The notes below the pieces were generated by a model. It was not told the DNA's origin, ran no database searches, and was given only the letters and a program-made list of their open reading frames with translations. Position numbers and translations under genes: made by a program. A stretch of 64,000 nt of DNA from Haematomicrobium sanguinis DSM 21259 (GTDB taxonomy: Bacteria; Actinomycetota; Actinomycetes; Actinomycetales; Micrococcaceae): positions 1 to 64,000 of the forward strand of contig NZ_JIAG01000005.1 of the NCBI RefSeq assembly GCF_000688395.1, read 5' to 3'. Shown one piece after another: positions 44,218 through 51,587 of this stretch (positions are counted from its first letter, which is position 1; every line of letters begins with the position of its first letter).

Positions 44218-45123
44218 TCATGGGACAGTTCCTGGGCAACCCCAAGACTCGGGATTTTCGGCACACGCCTCGTCCACATTACGAATATCGGTGCGCCACA
44301 CGTCGATCGTTACCGGCTCCGAAACAACCTCTGCCTGACCGTCGACAGGAAGCTCCGGCTTCCCCTCCACCGAATACATCGCCTTATAAATAGTCGTCAA
44401 CGTGACCGTATAGGTTCCGGTATTGCTGTAGGCATGACTAGTATCGGTGACGACGTCACCTTCATCCAAGCGTTTCGGCCAGCCCGGCTTGTCAGTGACA
44501 AAAGTAGTTCCGTCGCCGTAATCCCAACGGAACTCCACCGGGTACGCACGGACAATCACCGACTTGCCCAGCAAGTTAAGATCCCAACTCTGATCAAACT
44601 TCTTGGTGAAGATGTTGTTGTTGAACCTAATAAGCGTGTTGGGCCCTGGCTCAACCTCAATGCGCGGTTTCGCAAACTGAAACTCGTCCAGGTCTTTCTG
44701 TCTAACAACTGGATCAGGTCGATCCGGCGGCGCGAGCAGACCAGGGCGAGTGCAGAAGGGCTCACTGATAGGGCGAGCAGGTTTCGGTGGAGTGAAGTCC
44801 TCTCGCATTAACACCATGTACATCCCCGGTTTACCGTCGTCGGCAATGCACTGGCTTGGATCGATGTAGTTACACTGAGTCCACCCGTCTTCAATTTTCG
44901 GCCCGCAGGCGAATGAGTACCAGACCCAATAGGGGAGTATCTTGGACTCTGCGGTGGCAGAAGATGGGGGAGGCGCCGTTGGGTCATCGTAGAGACAAAA
45001 CCCTTGTTCGGCGCCGCCGATTCCACAATCGACGAGCTCGCCGGCGTTCACGCTTGCGGAATTCCCGATGGACATTGCAATCGCAAGCAAACAGACTGCG
45101 GCTATGCGTTTAAGATTACTCAC
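44218..45123 (-). CDS. Secreted PKD-domain protein
   Basis: 301 residues from GTG 45123, overlapping the DUF6318 stop (GTGA). Signal peptide RIAAVCLLAIAMSIGNSASV, then a Cys-containing N-terminal region (CGIGGAEQGFC, FACGPKIEDGWTQC) and one PKD-like beta domain at about residues 195-275: VEFRWDYGDGTTF and TSHAYSNTGTYTVTLTT. Such proteins are surface or secreted and of unknown binding role; they are commonly paired with DUF6318 lipoproteins in Actinomyces-like genomes. Confidence 0.78.
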   Translation of the reverse strand: MSNLKRIAAVCLLAIAMSIGNSASVNAGELVDCGIGGAEQGFCLYDDPTAPPPSSATAESKILPYWVWYSFACGPKIEDGWTQCNYIDPSQCIADDGKPGMYMVLMREDFTPPKPARPISEPFCTRPGLLAPPDRPDPVVRQKDLDEFQFAKPRIEVEPGPNTLIRFNNNIFTKKFDQSWDLNLLGKSVIVRAYPVEFRWDYGDGTTFVTDKPGWPKRLDEGDVVTDTSHAYSNTGTYTVTLTTIYKAMYSVEGKPELPVDGQAEVVSEPVTIDVWRTDIRNVDEACAENPESWGCPGTVP

Positions 45124-45788
45124 TCGTATGGTCCATCAAAATTGTTTACAGCCCACTTCCCATTCACAAAGTAGGTTGAAATAGTCCAGACCCTGTTAGC
45201 TCCACCCTTAAGTTGTTCAGCAGCTGGACCACCAGATTTGAAGTAAGCTCGATAGTCGGCTTTGTCCCAGTTCACCTGAGCACTGTATACGCCCTGCGGG
45301 TCTTTTCCTGGAACTAGCTCGACCCCATTTAATGTGAGTTCGCCGCCTACTACGTAGACATCCTTGGATGCCTGAAGTTGCACTGAGCCAAGTAAGTTCT
45401 GGCAGTACTTACATTCCGGGCTCGTATATTGCGACATCAAAGTCGGGTCCATCGCCGCAAAAGTGTAGTTCATGAGATCGAAGTAATACTTGATAAATGC
45501 CTCGCGGCCAGCATCAGTCTCCTTTTTAGCCGCCGCGGGCATCTCCGGCACCGGCACGTTCTCCGCCGGACCCTCCGGCGTCGCCGGCTTATACGCTGCG
45601 GCAGTCGGCGTCGGAGTCGGAGTGGGCGTCACCGACGGCGACGCAGACTTAGACGTCTCCACCACCGACGGCGATCCCGAATCCCCAGGCGTAGCTCCCC
45701 CGTTACACCCCGACAACACCAGAGCCCCGGCAACTAACGCCACCCCCAGAGTAACAACTCCACGCGAACCGCTCACTGAATCCCCCAT
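45120..45788 (-). CDS. DUF6318-family lipoprotein, copy A
   Basis: 222 residues. Lipobox LSGC at about Cys28, Pro/Thr linker with a TPTPTPT run, then DUF6318 core AAYKPATPEGPAENVPVPEM and AFIKYYFDLMNYTFAAMD, with the family's SPECKYCQ pair. First gene of the four-part cluster that gave rise to copy B by duplication. No gene is seen in the 216 bases upstream, which hold a lone TTATCCACA box. Confidence 0.82.
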   Translation of the reverse strand: MGDSVSGSRGVVTLGVALVAGALVLSGCNGGATPGDSGSPSVVETSKSASPSVTPTPTPTPTAAAYKPATPEGPAENVPVPEMPAAAKKETDAGREAFIKYYFDLMNYTFAAMDPTLMSQYTSPECKYCQNLLGSVQLQASKDVYVVGGELTLNGVELVPGKDPQGVYSAQVNWDKADYRAYFKSGGPAAEQLKGGANRVWTISTYFVNGKWAVNNFDGPYE

Positions 45789-46004
45789 TGGCCAACCTTC
45801 TCTTCTTCGAGTGATTTGCCCCTTACCCTAGCCCAAACTCACACAACCCGGCAGAAGTTATCCACAGTTTTCTTTTCGAGACCGCACATCCGCCAATCCA
45901 CGCCGGACGATGCGAACCAGCAGCGCCAAAGAAATGTCACTCCGCACTCTCCTTACTCACACTTTCTCGAAAGCTGTAAGTAGAGCCATCGGTAGGCTAA
46001 GCCC

Positions 46005-46976
46005 ATGACCTCCCACCCAAGCAGAGCCGACCAGCACGACATTCACCCCAACCTCACCGAAGAGCAGCGCGCCCTCCTTCGCGAGTGGCTCCCCGGGCTC
46101 ACAATCATCCAAAACCACAGCTGGGGCACCATCGAAACGACAGTCCTCGAGGCCACAGCCCCAAGCCCCACAGCCACAGGCACAGCCACAGCCACAACCA
46201 CAGCCACAACCACAGATACAGCCACAGGCAGATACATCATCAAAGCCGGCGGCCCTTCCGACCACCACATGGCCCGCGAAATCCACGCCTATAACAACTG
46301 GGCCAGCGCGTGGCGACCGGGCGTCGACGCCCCGAAACCGCTCAAATCACACAAGAACGCGAAGCTCCTCGTCACCGAATACCTCGACGGCACGCTCGTC
46401 CAGGGCCACGTCGCCGAACAGGACCCGGACACTTACCGCCAGGCCGGCGCCCTCCTACGCCGCTTCCACGACCAACACCGCGAGCCCCACCCCGACTACG
46501 AGCTCAAAGAAAACCGCAAACTCCTCCGCCTCCTCGAGCAGCCGCACCGCATCCCGGCTGACCACGTCGCGCACCTCCGCGGCACAGTCCCCAATTGGCC
46601 CAATCAACCAGCCACCATCGTCCCCACGCACGGCGACTGGCAGCCGCGAAATTGGCTCATCCACGAGGGAAATATGCGCGTCATCGACTTCGGCCGCGCC
46701 GCCCTCCGCCCCAACTACACCGACCTCGTCCGCCTTCAGTTCCAACAGTTCGCCACCGTCCCCGGCTCCGAAGCCGCCTTCCTCGACGGCTACGGACGCG
46801 ACCCGCGCGAACCCGAATCCTGGTACCGCGAACAAGTCCGCCAAGCCGTCGCCACCGCCGTGTGGGCATTCGGCGTCGGCGACGAGCCCTTCGAACTCGC
46901 AGGCCGCGCGCACCTCACCCGCCTCCTGGCGAGCCGCCCCGGGGAGGCGAGCATCGCCGTCGTACCTTATATATAG
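46005..46976 (+). CDS. APH-type phosphotransferase (aminoglycoside/choline kinase-like)
   Basis: 323 residues. Kinase core with VPTHGDWQPRNWLIHEG (catalytic HGD..N) and MRVIDFGRAAL (metal-binding DFG-like), plus HMAREIHAYNNWA for the alpha-C region. The substrate is not predictable; it need not be an antibiotic. A hexanucleotide-type repeat (46152-46229) inserts a Thr/Ala-rich stretch into the N-lobe strand region, just before YIIKAGG where the ATP-site lysine lies. The final codons overlap an ACGACGGCG-family arm. Confidence 0.8.
   Translation: MTSHPSRADQHDIHPNLTEEQRALLREWLPGLTIIQNHSWGTIETTVLEATAPSPTATGTATATTTATTTDTATGRYIIKAGGPSDHHMAREIHAYNNWASAWRPGVDAPKPLKSHKNAKLLVTEYLDGTLVQGHVAEQDPDTYRQAGALLRRFHDQHREPHPDYELKENRKLLRLLEQPHRIPADHVAHLRGTVPNWPNQPATIVPTHGDWQPRNWLIHEGNMRVIDFGRAALRPNYTDLVRLQFQQFATVPGSEAAFLDGYGRDPREPESWYREQVRQAVATAVWAFGVGDEPFELAGRAHLTRLLASRPGEASIAVVPYI
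46152..46229. repeat. In-frame CCACAG-type microsatellite
   Basis: Imperfect repeats of a 6-base unit (CACAGC / CACAAC) across roughly 60-75 bases within the APH-type gene, encoding alternating Thr and Ala. Unit number could change without shifting the frame. Confidence 0.75.
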
Positions 46977-47002
46977 GTGACCAAAAGATGCACGACGGCG
47001 AT
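46951..47002. repeat. ACGACGGCG-family element
   Basis: Arms GCATCGCCGTCGT (46951-46963) and ACGACGGCGAT (46992-47002), with an AT-rich centre. It overlaps the end of the APH-type gene and lies before the convergent mazF. Confidence 0.75.
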
Positions 47003-47053
47003 ACGCACCACCCAGCCAAAAGGTCACCCTGAGTGCCGCGGAAGTGGGCGAAG

Positions 47054-47398
47054 TCAGTCGCGGAGGAAGTCGAAGAGCCACATTCGAGCCGTGTTGAGGC
47101 ACGCCGTTGAGACGAGGCCAGACACCCCCGAGATCCGGTCGCGGGCGATGGTTTGCGGCTGCTCCGTCATGATCCAGGAGGGGACGTCCAGCCTGCTGTT
47201 GCCGCTCACGCGCACGTGGTTTGGCCAGCCGCGGTTGACCGAAGTGATCGGCAGGACAATCACAAGCGTCGACACAATGTCGATGTAGGCCCGCGAGGCG
47301 ACGACTAAGAGCGGGCGATGGCCACCTTGTTCGCGGCCGCGAATGGGGTCCAGCGAACCCCAAACGACCGCGCCGGGAAGGAGCTCAAGATCCGGCAC
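47054..47398 (-). CDS. mazF: MazF/PemK-type mRNA interferase toxin
   Basis: 114 residues from GTG 47398. PemK-like beta barrel: PGAVVWGSLDPIRGREQGGH then RPLLVVASRAYID, LVIVLPITSVNRGWPNHV, and SWIMTEQPQTIARDRI, the segment with the conserved Thr-Glu-Gln. It should cut mRNA at short sequences. It overlaps the antitoxin by 14 bases, a compact type II pair, and looks intact. Confidence 0.9.
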   Translation of the reverse strand: MPDLELLPGAVVWGSLDPIRGREQGGHRPLLVVASRAYIDIVSTLVIVLPITSVNRGWPNHVRVSGNSRLDVPSWIMTEQPQTIARDRISGVSGLVSTACLNTARMWLFDFLRD

Positions 47399-47630
47399 GG
47401 CGCATGTCTGTCAGTTCCGCGCGTTCCCATGCCTCGGTTTCGGCACGGTATGACGCGAGTTCTTCGGCCGATGTCGACTCGATCGCCGCGCGTAAACTCG
47501 CCAACCGCCGCCGCCGGTCCTCGGCGTCCGCGAGCCGCGCGAGGAACTCACCGAGGGTGAGTTCCTCGCTCGCGGCCAGCGCTTTCAGGCGGTCGCGAAG
47601 CTCGTTCGACACCTTGATCGTGGTGGTCAT
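47385..47630 (-). CDS. MazE-like ribbon-helix-helix antitoxin
   Basis: 81 residues from ATG 47630. N-terminal strand-helix-helix MTTTIKVSNELRDRLKALAA, then a helical, charged C-terminus (RRRRLASLRAAIESTS) that would wrap the toxin. Coupled to mazF. The promoter side has the small palindrome TACTCAAAGTA, a possible operator for self-repression. Confidence 0.85.
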   Translation of the reverse strand: MTTTIKVSNELRDRLKALAASEELTLGEFLARLADAEDRRRRLASLRAAIESTSAEELASYRAETEAWERAELTDMRRAGS

Positions 47631-47714
47631 ACTTTGAGTATACCGTTGGTGGTTGGGTTGGTCGAGGCGGCGCCCCGGGCGTGCGGGCCGCATCCGGGCT
47701 TACCGGCCCTAGGC

Positions 47715-49337
47715 CTACTCCCCGACCGCGTACCCGGCGATGCCCCTTTCGGTCGCGATGACAAACATGCCGTCGCCCGCTTTGAGGCCGGCGTCCCGCA
47801 CACCACCCAAGGACATTGTGAGTCCGTCTTGAAAGCTCTTAGCATCGTCGCATGCGCCCACAGCTTGCGGGCCGAGGATTGTGGATTCCGACCGCTTGGC
47901 ACCAACTAACGTGAGCACTTGCTGTTTCCCCATGCTTTGCGCACAGGCGAAGACACTGCCGGCAGGAAATCGTTGCACGTCCCCGGTGGTTGAATCGACG
48001 AGCACCGCTGGCCCATCCGCGCTGGTGATCGGCACGCCGGTTCGCGTTCCCACGAGGTTCGGCGGCACGGTGCTGTCCAGCATCGTCACCCCGAGTCCCC
48101 CCACTTCGACTTTCCAGGTACTCTCACCAGTTGCGGTGTCAATGCCGATCACTTGCCCGGTGGCGTCGCCTGAAAAGCCGTCCTTTGCCAAGGTGTATGT
48201 ACCGCCGGTCCATTCGCAGAAAGCGGCACTATCGCCAACGGCACCGTCAGGAACCTTCAGCCCTTCACACATCCGCACTCCGGGACGCTCCCACACGAGC
48301 TTGCCGGTAGCCGCATCCACCGCGATGAGCTTGGCGTTCGACGCGTCAAAGGTCCTGCCCGTCACGTTCCCCGAGTAATCGCCAATGATCTTGTCTACCT
48401 CTTTGTTCACGCCGATGGCGTCACCGATGAGCAAGGTGCCGTCAGCGGTCGCGAGCCACTCCCTACCCACGCTCCCGGCCCTCGTTTCCGGGCCAAAGAG
48501 GGTGGCGGCGTCCGCCTGCCACATCGTTGTGCCATCAGGATTCCGGCGCACGATCAGCCCGTCTTCCCCGTCGCCCACGTTGAGGAGGTCAAGCCCATGC
48601 TGCAGGGTTTGGTCATAGAGCACCTTGGGAAGATCGCTTTCGTCGCGCTGCTGAAATTCACCCGTGGCAGGGTCAAAGCTGTACCGCATCGCGCCCTTGT
48701 CCTGGGCGCCGCCCACACCTTCCAGTGACTTGGCGAATCCTTGGGCGCACACCGGCTTCCCATCGGAACACGCGCTAAGCGGAGACCCATTGACCAGGTG
48801 CGGCCCCGGCGCCCCCACGGGTTTGCCGGTCTTCACATCGACAAGAGTGAGATCGACCCACACGCCCGCAGATTCCTCCGCTGGCTTCAAGAACGCGACG
48901 GCCGCGGCACCGTCAACGTCAATGACCAGCGGCGCCAAGGTGGAAACCTCCGGGTCGACGCCGATCGACGCGTCCGACTCCCACTTCTTCTTCCCATCGC
49001 TTGCGCTATACGCGACGAGCTTCAAATTCTGGCTTGTGTCCGTTTGGTACGCGAGGACCGTGTCATCGACCACCGCAGGCTCACCGGCCACCTTGGCATC
49101 CACCGTCCACGCCGGGTCGACCAATTTCGCGTACTCGGCAACGTCCTGGACCGGCGCCTGCTTGTACGCGCCATCGGTGCTTTGGGCGTTCTCGGCGCTC
49201 TGGTTCTCCGCCGGCGATTCCTGGCGTGCCGGGTCCGCGCCCGGCGCGCAGGCGGTGGCGCCAAGCAGTCCCGCGGCGGCAAGCGCGACCCACATCGCCC
49301 GCGCCGCCCGTGCCGACTTTGCGTCTCGAGTTTTCAT
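47715..49337 (-). CDS. PQQ-like beta-propeller lipoprotein
   Basis: 540 residues. Signal with lipobox GATAC (Cys about 30), then an Asp/Gln/Ser linker. The rest has recurring blade motifs of the PQQ-binding-like/quinoprotein type: KLVAYSASDGKKKWESDAS, IAVDAATGKLVWERPGV, IGIDTATGESTWKVEVGG, with several cysteines. Similar actinobacterial lipoproteins act as outer-face scaffolds; no enzymatic function is implied. Single gene; convergent to nothing nearby. Confidence 0.8.
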   Translation of the reverse strand: MKTRDAKSARAARAMWVALAAAGLLGATACAPGADPARQESPAENQSAENAQSTDGAYKQAPVQDVAEYAKLVDPAWTVDAKVAGEPAVVDDTVLAYQTDTSQNLKLVAYSASDGKKKWESDASIGVDPEVSTLAPLVIDVDGAAAVAFLKPAEESAGVWVDLTLVDVKTGKPVGAPGPHLVNGSPLSACSDGKPVCAQGFAKSLEGVGGAQDKGAMRYSFDPATGEFQQRDESDLPKVLYDQTLQHGLDLLNVGDGEDGLIVRRNPDGTTMWQADAATLFGPETRAGSVGREWLATADGTLLIGDAIGVNKEVDKIIGDYSGNVTGRTFDASNAKLIAVDAATGKLVWERPGVRMCEGLKVPDGAVGDSAAFCEWTGGTYTLAKDGFSGDATGQVIGIDTATGESTWKVEVGGLGVTMLDSTVPPNLVGTRTGVPITSADGPAVLVDSTTGDVQRFPAGSVFACAQSMGKQQVLTLVGAKRSESTILGPQAVGACDDAKSFQDGLTMSLGGVRDAGLKAGDGMFVIATERGIAGYAVGE

Positions 49338-49443
49338 GAGGTCCCCATCTCTCGGTGCTGACTTCTCCAGCGTTGGGGAAACCCTAGCCCAGTTCCGCGC
49401 GAGGCGTCATAAGTTATCCACAGGCAGGGCTTTTGCCGCGTGT

Positions 49444-49493
49444 TTCCGGGAATTTTTAACAGATGAACGACGGCGTTGCTCGCCTTGGGTGCC
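49444..49493. repeat. 50-bp direct repeat left of the nucleotidyltransferase TA locus
   Basis: TTCCGGG, a T-rich spacer, then AGATGAACGACGGCGTTGCT and CGCC-TTGGG. It matches 50261-50310 in the same orientation at nearly every position outside the spacer. Contains the ACGACGGCG core. Confidence 0.85.
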
Positions 49494-49502
49494 TCAGCGC
49501 GC

Positions 49503-49758
49503 TCAACTTTCCAGCCACTTAAGCGCACGCTCGACGCGCTCAGGGTGACGGCTTTCAAGTTCCAAAAGACGCTGTCGAATAATCCCGCTGTCTACCAATC
49601 GTGCCGCTAGCAGCGCCCTCACAAAGTTCTGGTCTTTTTCCCTAAATGCACACAACTTCGCGACGCAGAGGTCATCTCGATCCCAGGATTATCACTTCGT
49701 CGCGTTTGATAATCTCGCAGGCCGCCCGAATAGCGTGCTCCAATTGGTCACGCCGCAT
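49503..49758 (-). pseudogene. Nucleotidyltransferase toxin gene with internal deletion (DUF6036/AbiEii type)
   Basis: From ATG 49758 the frame reads MRRDQLEHAIRAACEIIKRD then EVIILGSR and stops. Shifted by one base, it continues without a gap as RDDLCVAKLCAFREKDQNFV then RALLAARLVDSGIIRQRL to the stop at 49503. These are the two ends of a DUF6036-type nucleotidyltransferase of about 190 residues, joined near 49676 with the whole middle missing. The start overlaps the antitoxin stop, as in intact loci. It cannot be functional. Confidence 0.75.
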
Positions 49759-50116
49759 GATCGCGAAGGTTCGCCAGCACTTTCTGACGTTCCGCGTCCG
49801 TCAGGATTCCAGCCATGGGGGAAACCTCGCGCATCTCAATGGCCCACTCATAGGTTCCGATTAACACGTCGCGAAACCCCTCGACATCCCGCGACTCAAG
49901 CAGGTCCAGCCACGCATCAGCGTTGCGCAGATGTGGCTGGCCGGTCACAAGCGAACGTATCCTGGCGAGGTTGGCTTTGATGAGGGGAGCCCACTCCTCA
50001 ATAGTTGTGACGTTTAGTCGCGCGGACAATTCGCGATGGAGCATCCACGATCGTAACTCGGAGGGCGCCAACTCGATTTGAGGACGAGGCATTCGCTCAA
50101 CCCGCTGGCTAGACAT
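49748..50116 (-). CDS. Antitoxin-like partner of the deleted nucleotidyltransferase
   Basis: 122 residues from ATG 50116. Helical, with MREVSPMAGILTDAERQKVL near the C-terminus, a segment typical of the helix-turn-helix partner located before DUF6036-type nucleotidyltransferases. The usual N-terminal XRE domain is short or absent, so the gene may itself be cut. Its stop overlaps the start of the toxin remnant by 11 bases. Confidence 0.65.
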   Translation of the reverse strand: MSSQRVERMPRPQIELAPSELRSWMLHRELSARLNVTTIEEWAPLIKANLARIRSLVTGQPHLRNADAWLDLLESRDVEGFRDVLIGTYEWAIEMREVSPMAGILTDAERQKVLANLRDHAA

Positions 50117-50260
50117 GCGTAACCTCCTCGCACCTGCTACACCACCCAATCATGCCCGGCACTAGACCACGCAAGCGTGCGATATTCGCAGTCACTTATT
50201 TCCTGTGTAGCCAGCGCGCCTATTCGTTTCAGCAGCGAAGGCAAAATCTGTATACCGCAC

Positions 50261-50310
50261 TTCCGGGTGTTTTTCACAGATGAACGACGGCGTTGCTCGC
50301 CGTGGGCGCC
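50261..50310. repeat. 50-bp direct repeat right of the nucleotidyltransferase TA locus
   Basis: Second copy of 49444-49493, same orientation. The two copies frame the antitoxin/nucleotidyltransferase pair as a cassette of about 770 bases. Confidence 0.85.
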
Positions 50311-50412
50311 CCGTCTCACCACAGTTTTTGACCCATAATTTCCGCTCACGACCCCCCCACGTCGGCTTACCACGAGGCAGACTGGTATCACAGTATTGAT
50401 ATCGGAGGTGCC

Positions 50413-50640
50413 ATGGAACAAATTTTGATCAGAAACCTTCCGCCCGGAACCAAGGCGGCGCTAGCCGCGCTTGAGAAGCAACACAACCGTTCCGTCGAGT
50501 CCGAGGCTCGGGCAATTCTCCTCAGTGCGGTCACAAAAACACCTCGCACACTTCCCGCCATCTTAAAAATGACTGGCGATATCGAGATCGATTTCGAACC
50601 AGAGCGCCTTGGCATGCAAGCACGTTCCGCCGACCTGTGA
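50413..50640 (+). CDS. FitA-like ribbon-helix-helix antitoxin
   Basis: 75 residues; MEQILIRNLPPGTKAALAAL and HNRSVESEARAILLSAV match the FitA/VapB Arc-type antitoxin (Arg-Asn-Leu strand, Ser-x-Glu-x-Glu-Ala-Arg helix). ATG 50413 follows GGAGGT. It overlaps the vapC remnant (GTGA). With the toxin deleted it is an orphan antitoxin; the palindromic sequence just upstream (GATATC) may be its operator. Confidence 0.85.
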   Translation: MEQILIRNLPPGTKAALAALEKQHNRSVESEARAILLSAVTKTPRTLPAILKMTGDIEIDFEPERLGMQARSADL

Positions 50641-50809
50641 GGCACCTCCTGGACACCAACATCGTCGCCGCGCTTCGCGTTCGCCATAAAAACCCTAAGG
50701 TTGCGAACTGGTCAAGCGATACTCCACTCACGGAATGACCCTGGTCATCCGAAACGTCCGCCATTTCAAACCTCTTGGCGTCGCGAGCCTCAATCCCTGG
50801 GGCAACTAA
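50637..50809 (+). pseudogene. VapC/FitB PIN-domain toxin with internal deletion
   Basis: GTG 50637 starts VRHLLDTNIVAALRVRHKNP then KVANW, the PIN N-terminus with the first catalytic Asp. The frame stops at 50738. In another frame the sequence gives STHGMTLVIRNVRHFKPLGV then ASLNPWGN and TAA 50809, the typical PIN C-terminus. The middle, about 80-90 residues with the other acidic residues, is missing; the join is near 50711. Confidence 0.8.
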
Positions 50810-50879
50810 TCGGACGAGGTTCAAGTATCCCCGATGTGCCCTTTTGGAGCATTCCACGAAGGACAATGCAACTAAACTG

Positions 50880-50946
50880 CCCGTTTACGATCATTGTTGG
50901 GCAACAATGATCGAAAAACAGCATTGTGGAACTGTTGGTCAACAAC
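50880..50946. repeat. 67-bp perfect direct repeat, copy 1
   Basis: Identical to 52794-52860. Holds the 11-bp inverted repeat CGATCATTGTT / AACAATGATCG (50888-50913). Similarity at a lower level goes on to both sides and includes sequence like the 3' end of the NanA-like gene and the 5' end of fic. Confidence 0.9.
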
Positions 50947-51024
50947 TGCCGGCATGAGTCAGAGCAACCCGGCCGCGCCCAAGTTGTCTCGCACCGCGCA
51001 CCACGCGCGCAACTGGTTTTGGAG

Positions 51025-51426
51025 TCAAACAGTGAGGTTCTGTGGGTTGCGTAAGCCCGCTCCCGCGAGCGGAATGAATCCCCGTCTTTGGTAGTACGGC
51101 AGGACGTCAGGGTCGCAGCAGACGTCAATGGCGTACATCTCACGGAGTTCATCGGTGATGCGGCGCACTAATTCGGTGCCGATTCCGCGGCCTTGGTATT
51201 CGGGCAAGACCTCCAGCCAAGGGAGAAATGCGTTACACACCCCGTCGGAAATCGCATTAACGAATCCCACAACTCTGACGTCGTGTAGCGCCCACACTCG
51301 CCGATAGCTTCCTTCCATTACGGAGAGAAGTTTCTCTGCAGTTGGCGCGTTCGGCCACCCGACAAAGAACCCTTCGATCATCGCTGGGGTAATGCCGTCA
51401 TTGGTCGGACGGTAGGTGATGTTCAT
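51025..51426 (-). CDS. GNAT-family N-acetyltransferase
   Basis: 133 residues. Acetyl-CoA site VLPEYQGRGIGTELVRRITD (motif A) with strand WALHDVRVVGFVNAISDG before it and YYQRRGFIPLAG at the end. Short single-domain GNAT; substrate unknown. It stands alone between the two 67-bp repeats, next to a vapC relic, so could be a passenger of the accessory zone. No TacAT-type partner is seen. Confidence 0.85.
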   Translation of the reverse strand: MNITYRPTNDGITPAMIEGFFVGWPNAPTAEKLLSVMEGSYRRVWALHDVRVVGFVNAISDGVCNAFLPWLEVLPEYQGRGIGTELVRRITDELREMYAIDVCCDPDVLPYYQRRGFIPLAGAGLRNPQNLTV

Positions 51427-51470
51427 GTGCTCAGCGTATCTTTTGCAGTTACTTCGACATCCTCAAATGG

Positions 51471-51520
51471 GTTCGCTAGATCGATTTGGAACCGCTCGGC
51501 GTCTCGACCCTCAATCCTTT
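51471..51520 (+). pseudogene. Second VapC C-terminal relic
   Basis: DLEPLGVSTLNPL, read at 51483-51521, parallels HFKPLGVASLNPW of the vapC remnant at 50637-50809. A stop codon precedes it. Only about 15 codons remain, so this is suggestive rather than certain. Confidence 0.4.
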
Positions 51521-51587
51521 GCTCCGCAGTTTGGATCTAAGGGCTGTCGCATTTGCTACTGACCGCCACAATCCTTGAATTCAAACC

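Noticed and set aside
45858-45866. TTATCCACA boxes suggesting a replication origin (also at 49414-49422 and on the minus strand near 20920)
   Set aside because: They are single, widely separated sites with no dnaA, dnaN or clustered boxes nearby.
46152-46229. CRISPR-like repeat in the APH-type gene
   Set aside because: The unit is only 6 bases, is imperfect, has no spacers and is translated in frame.
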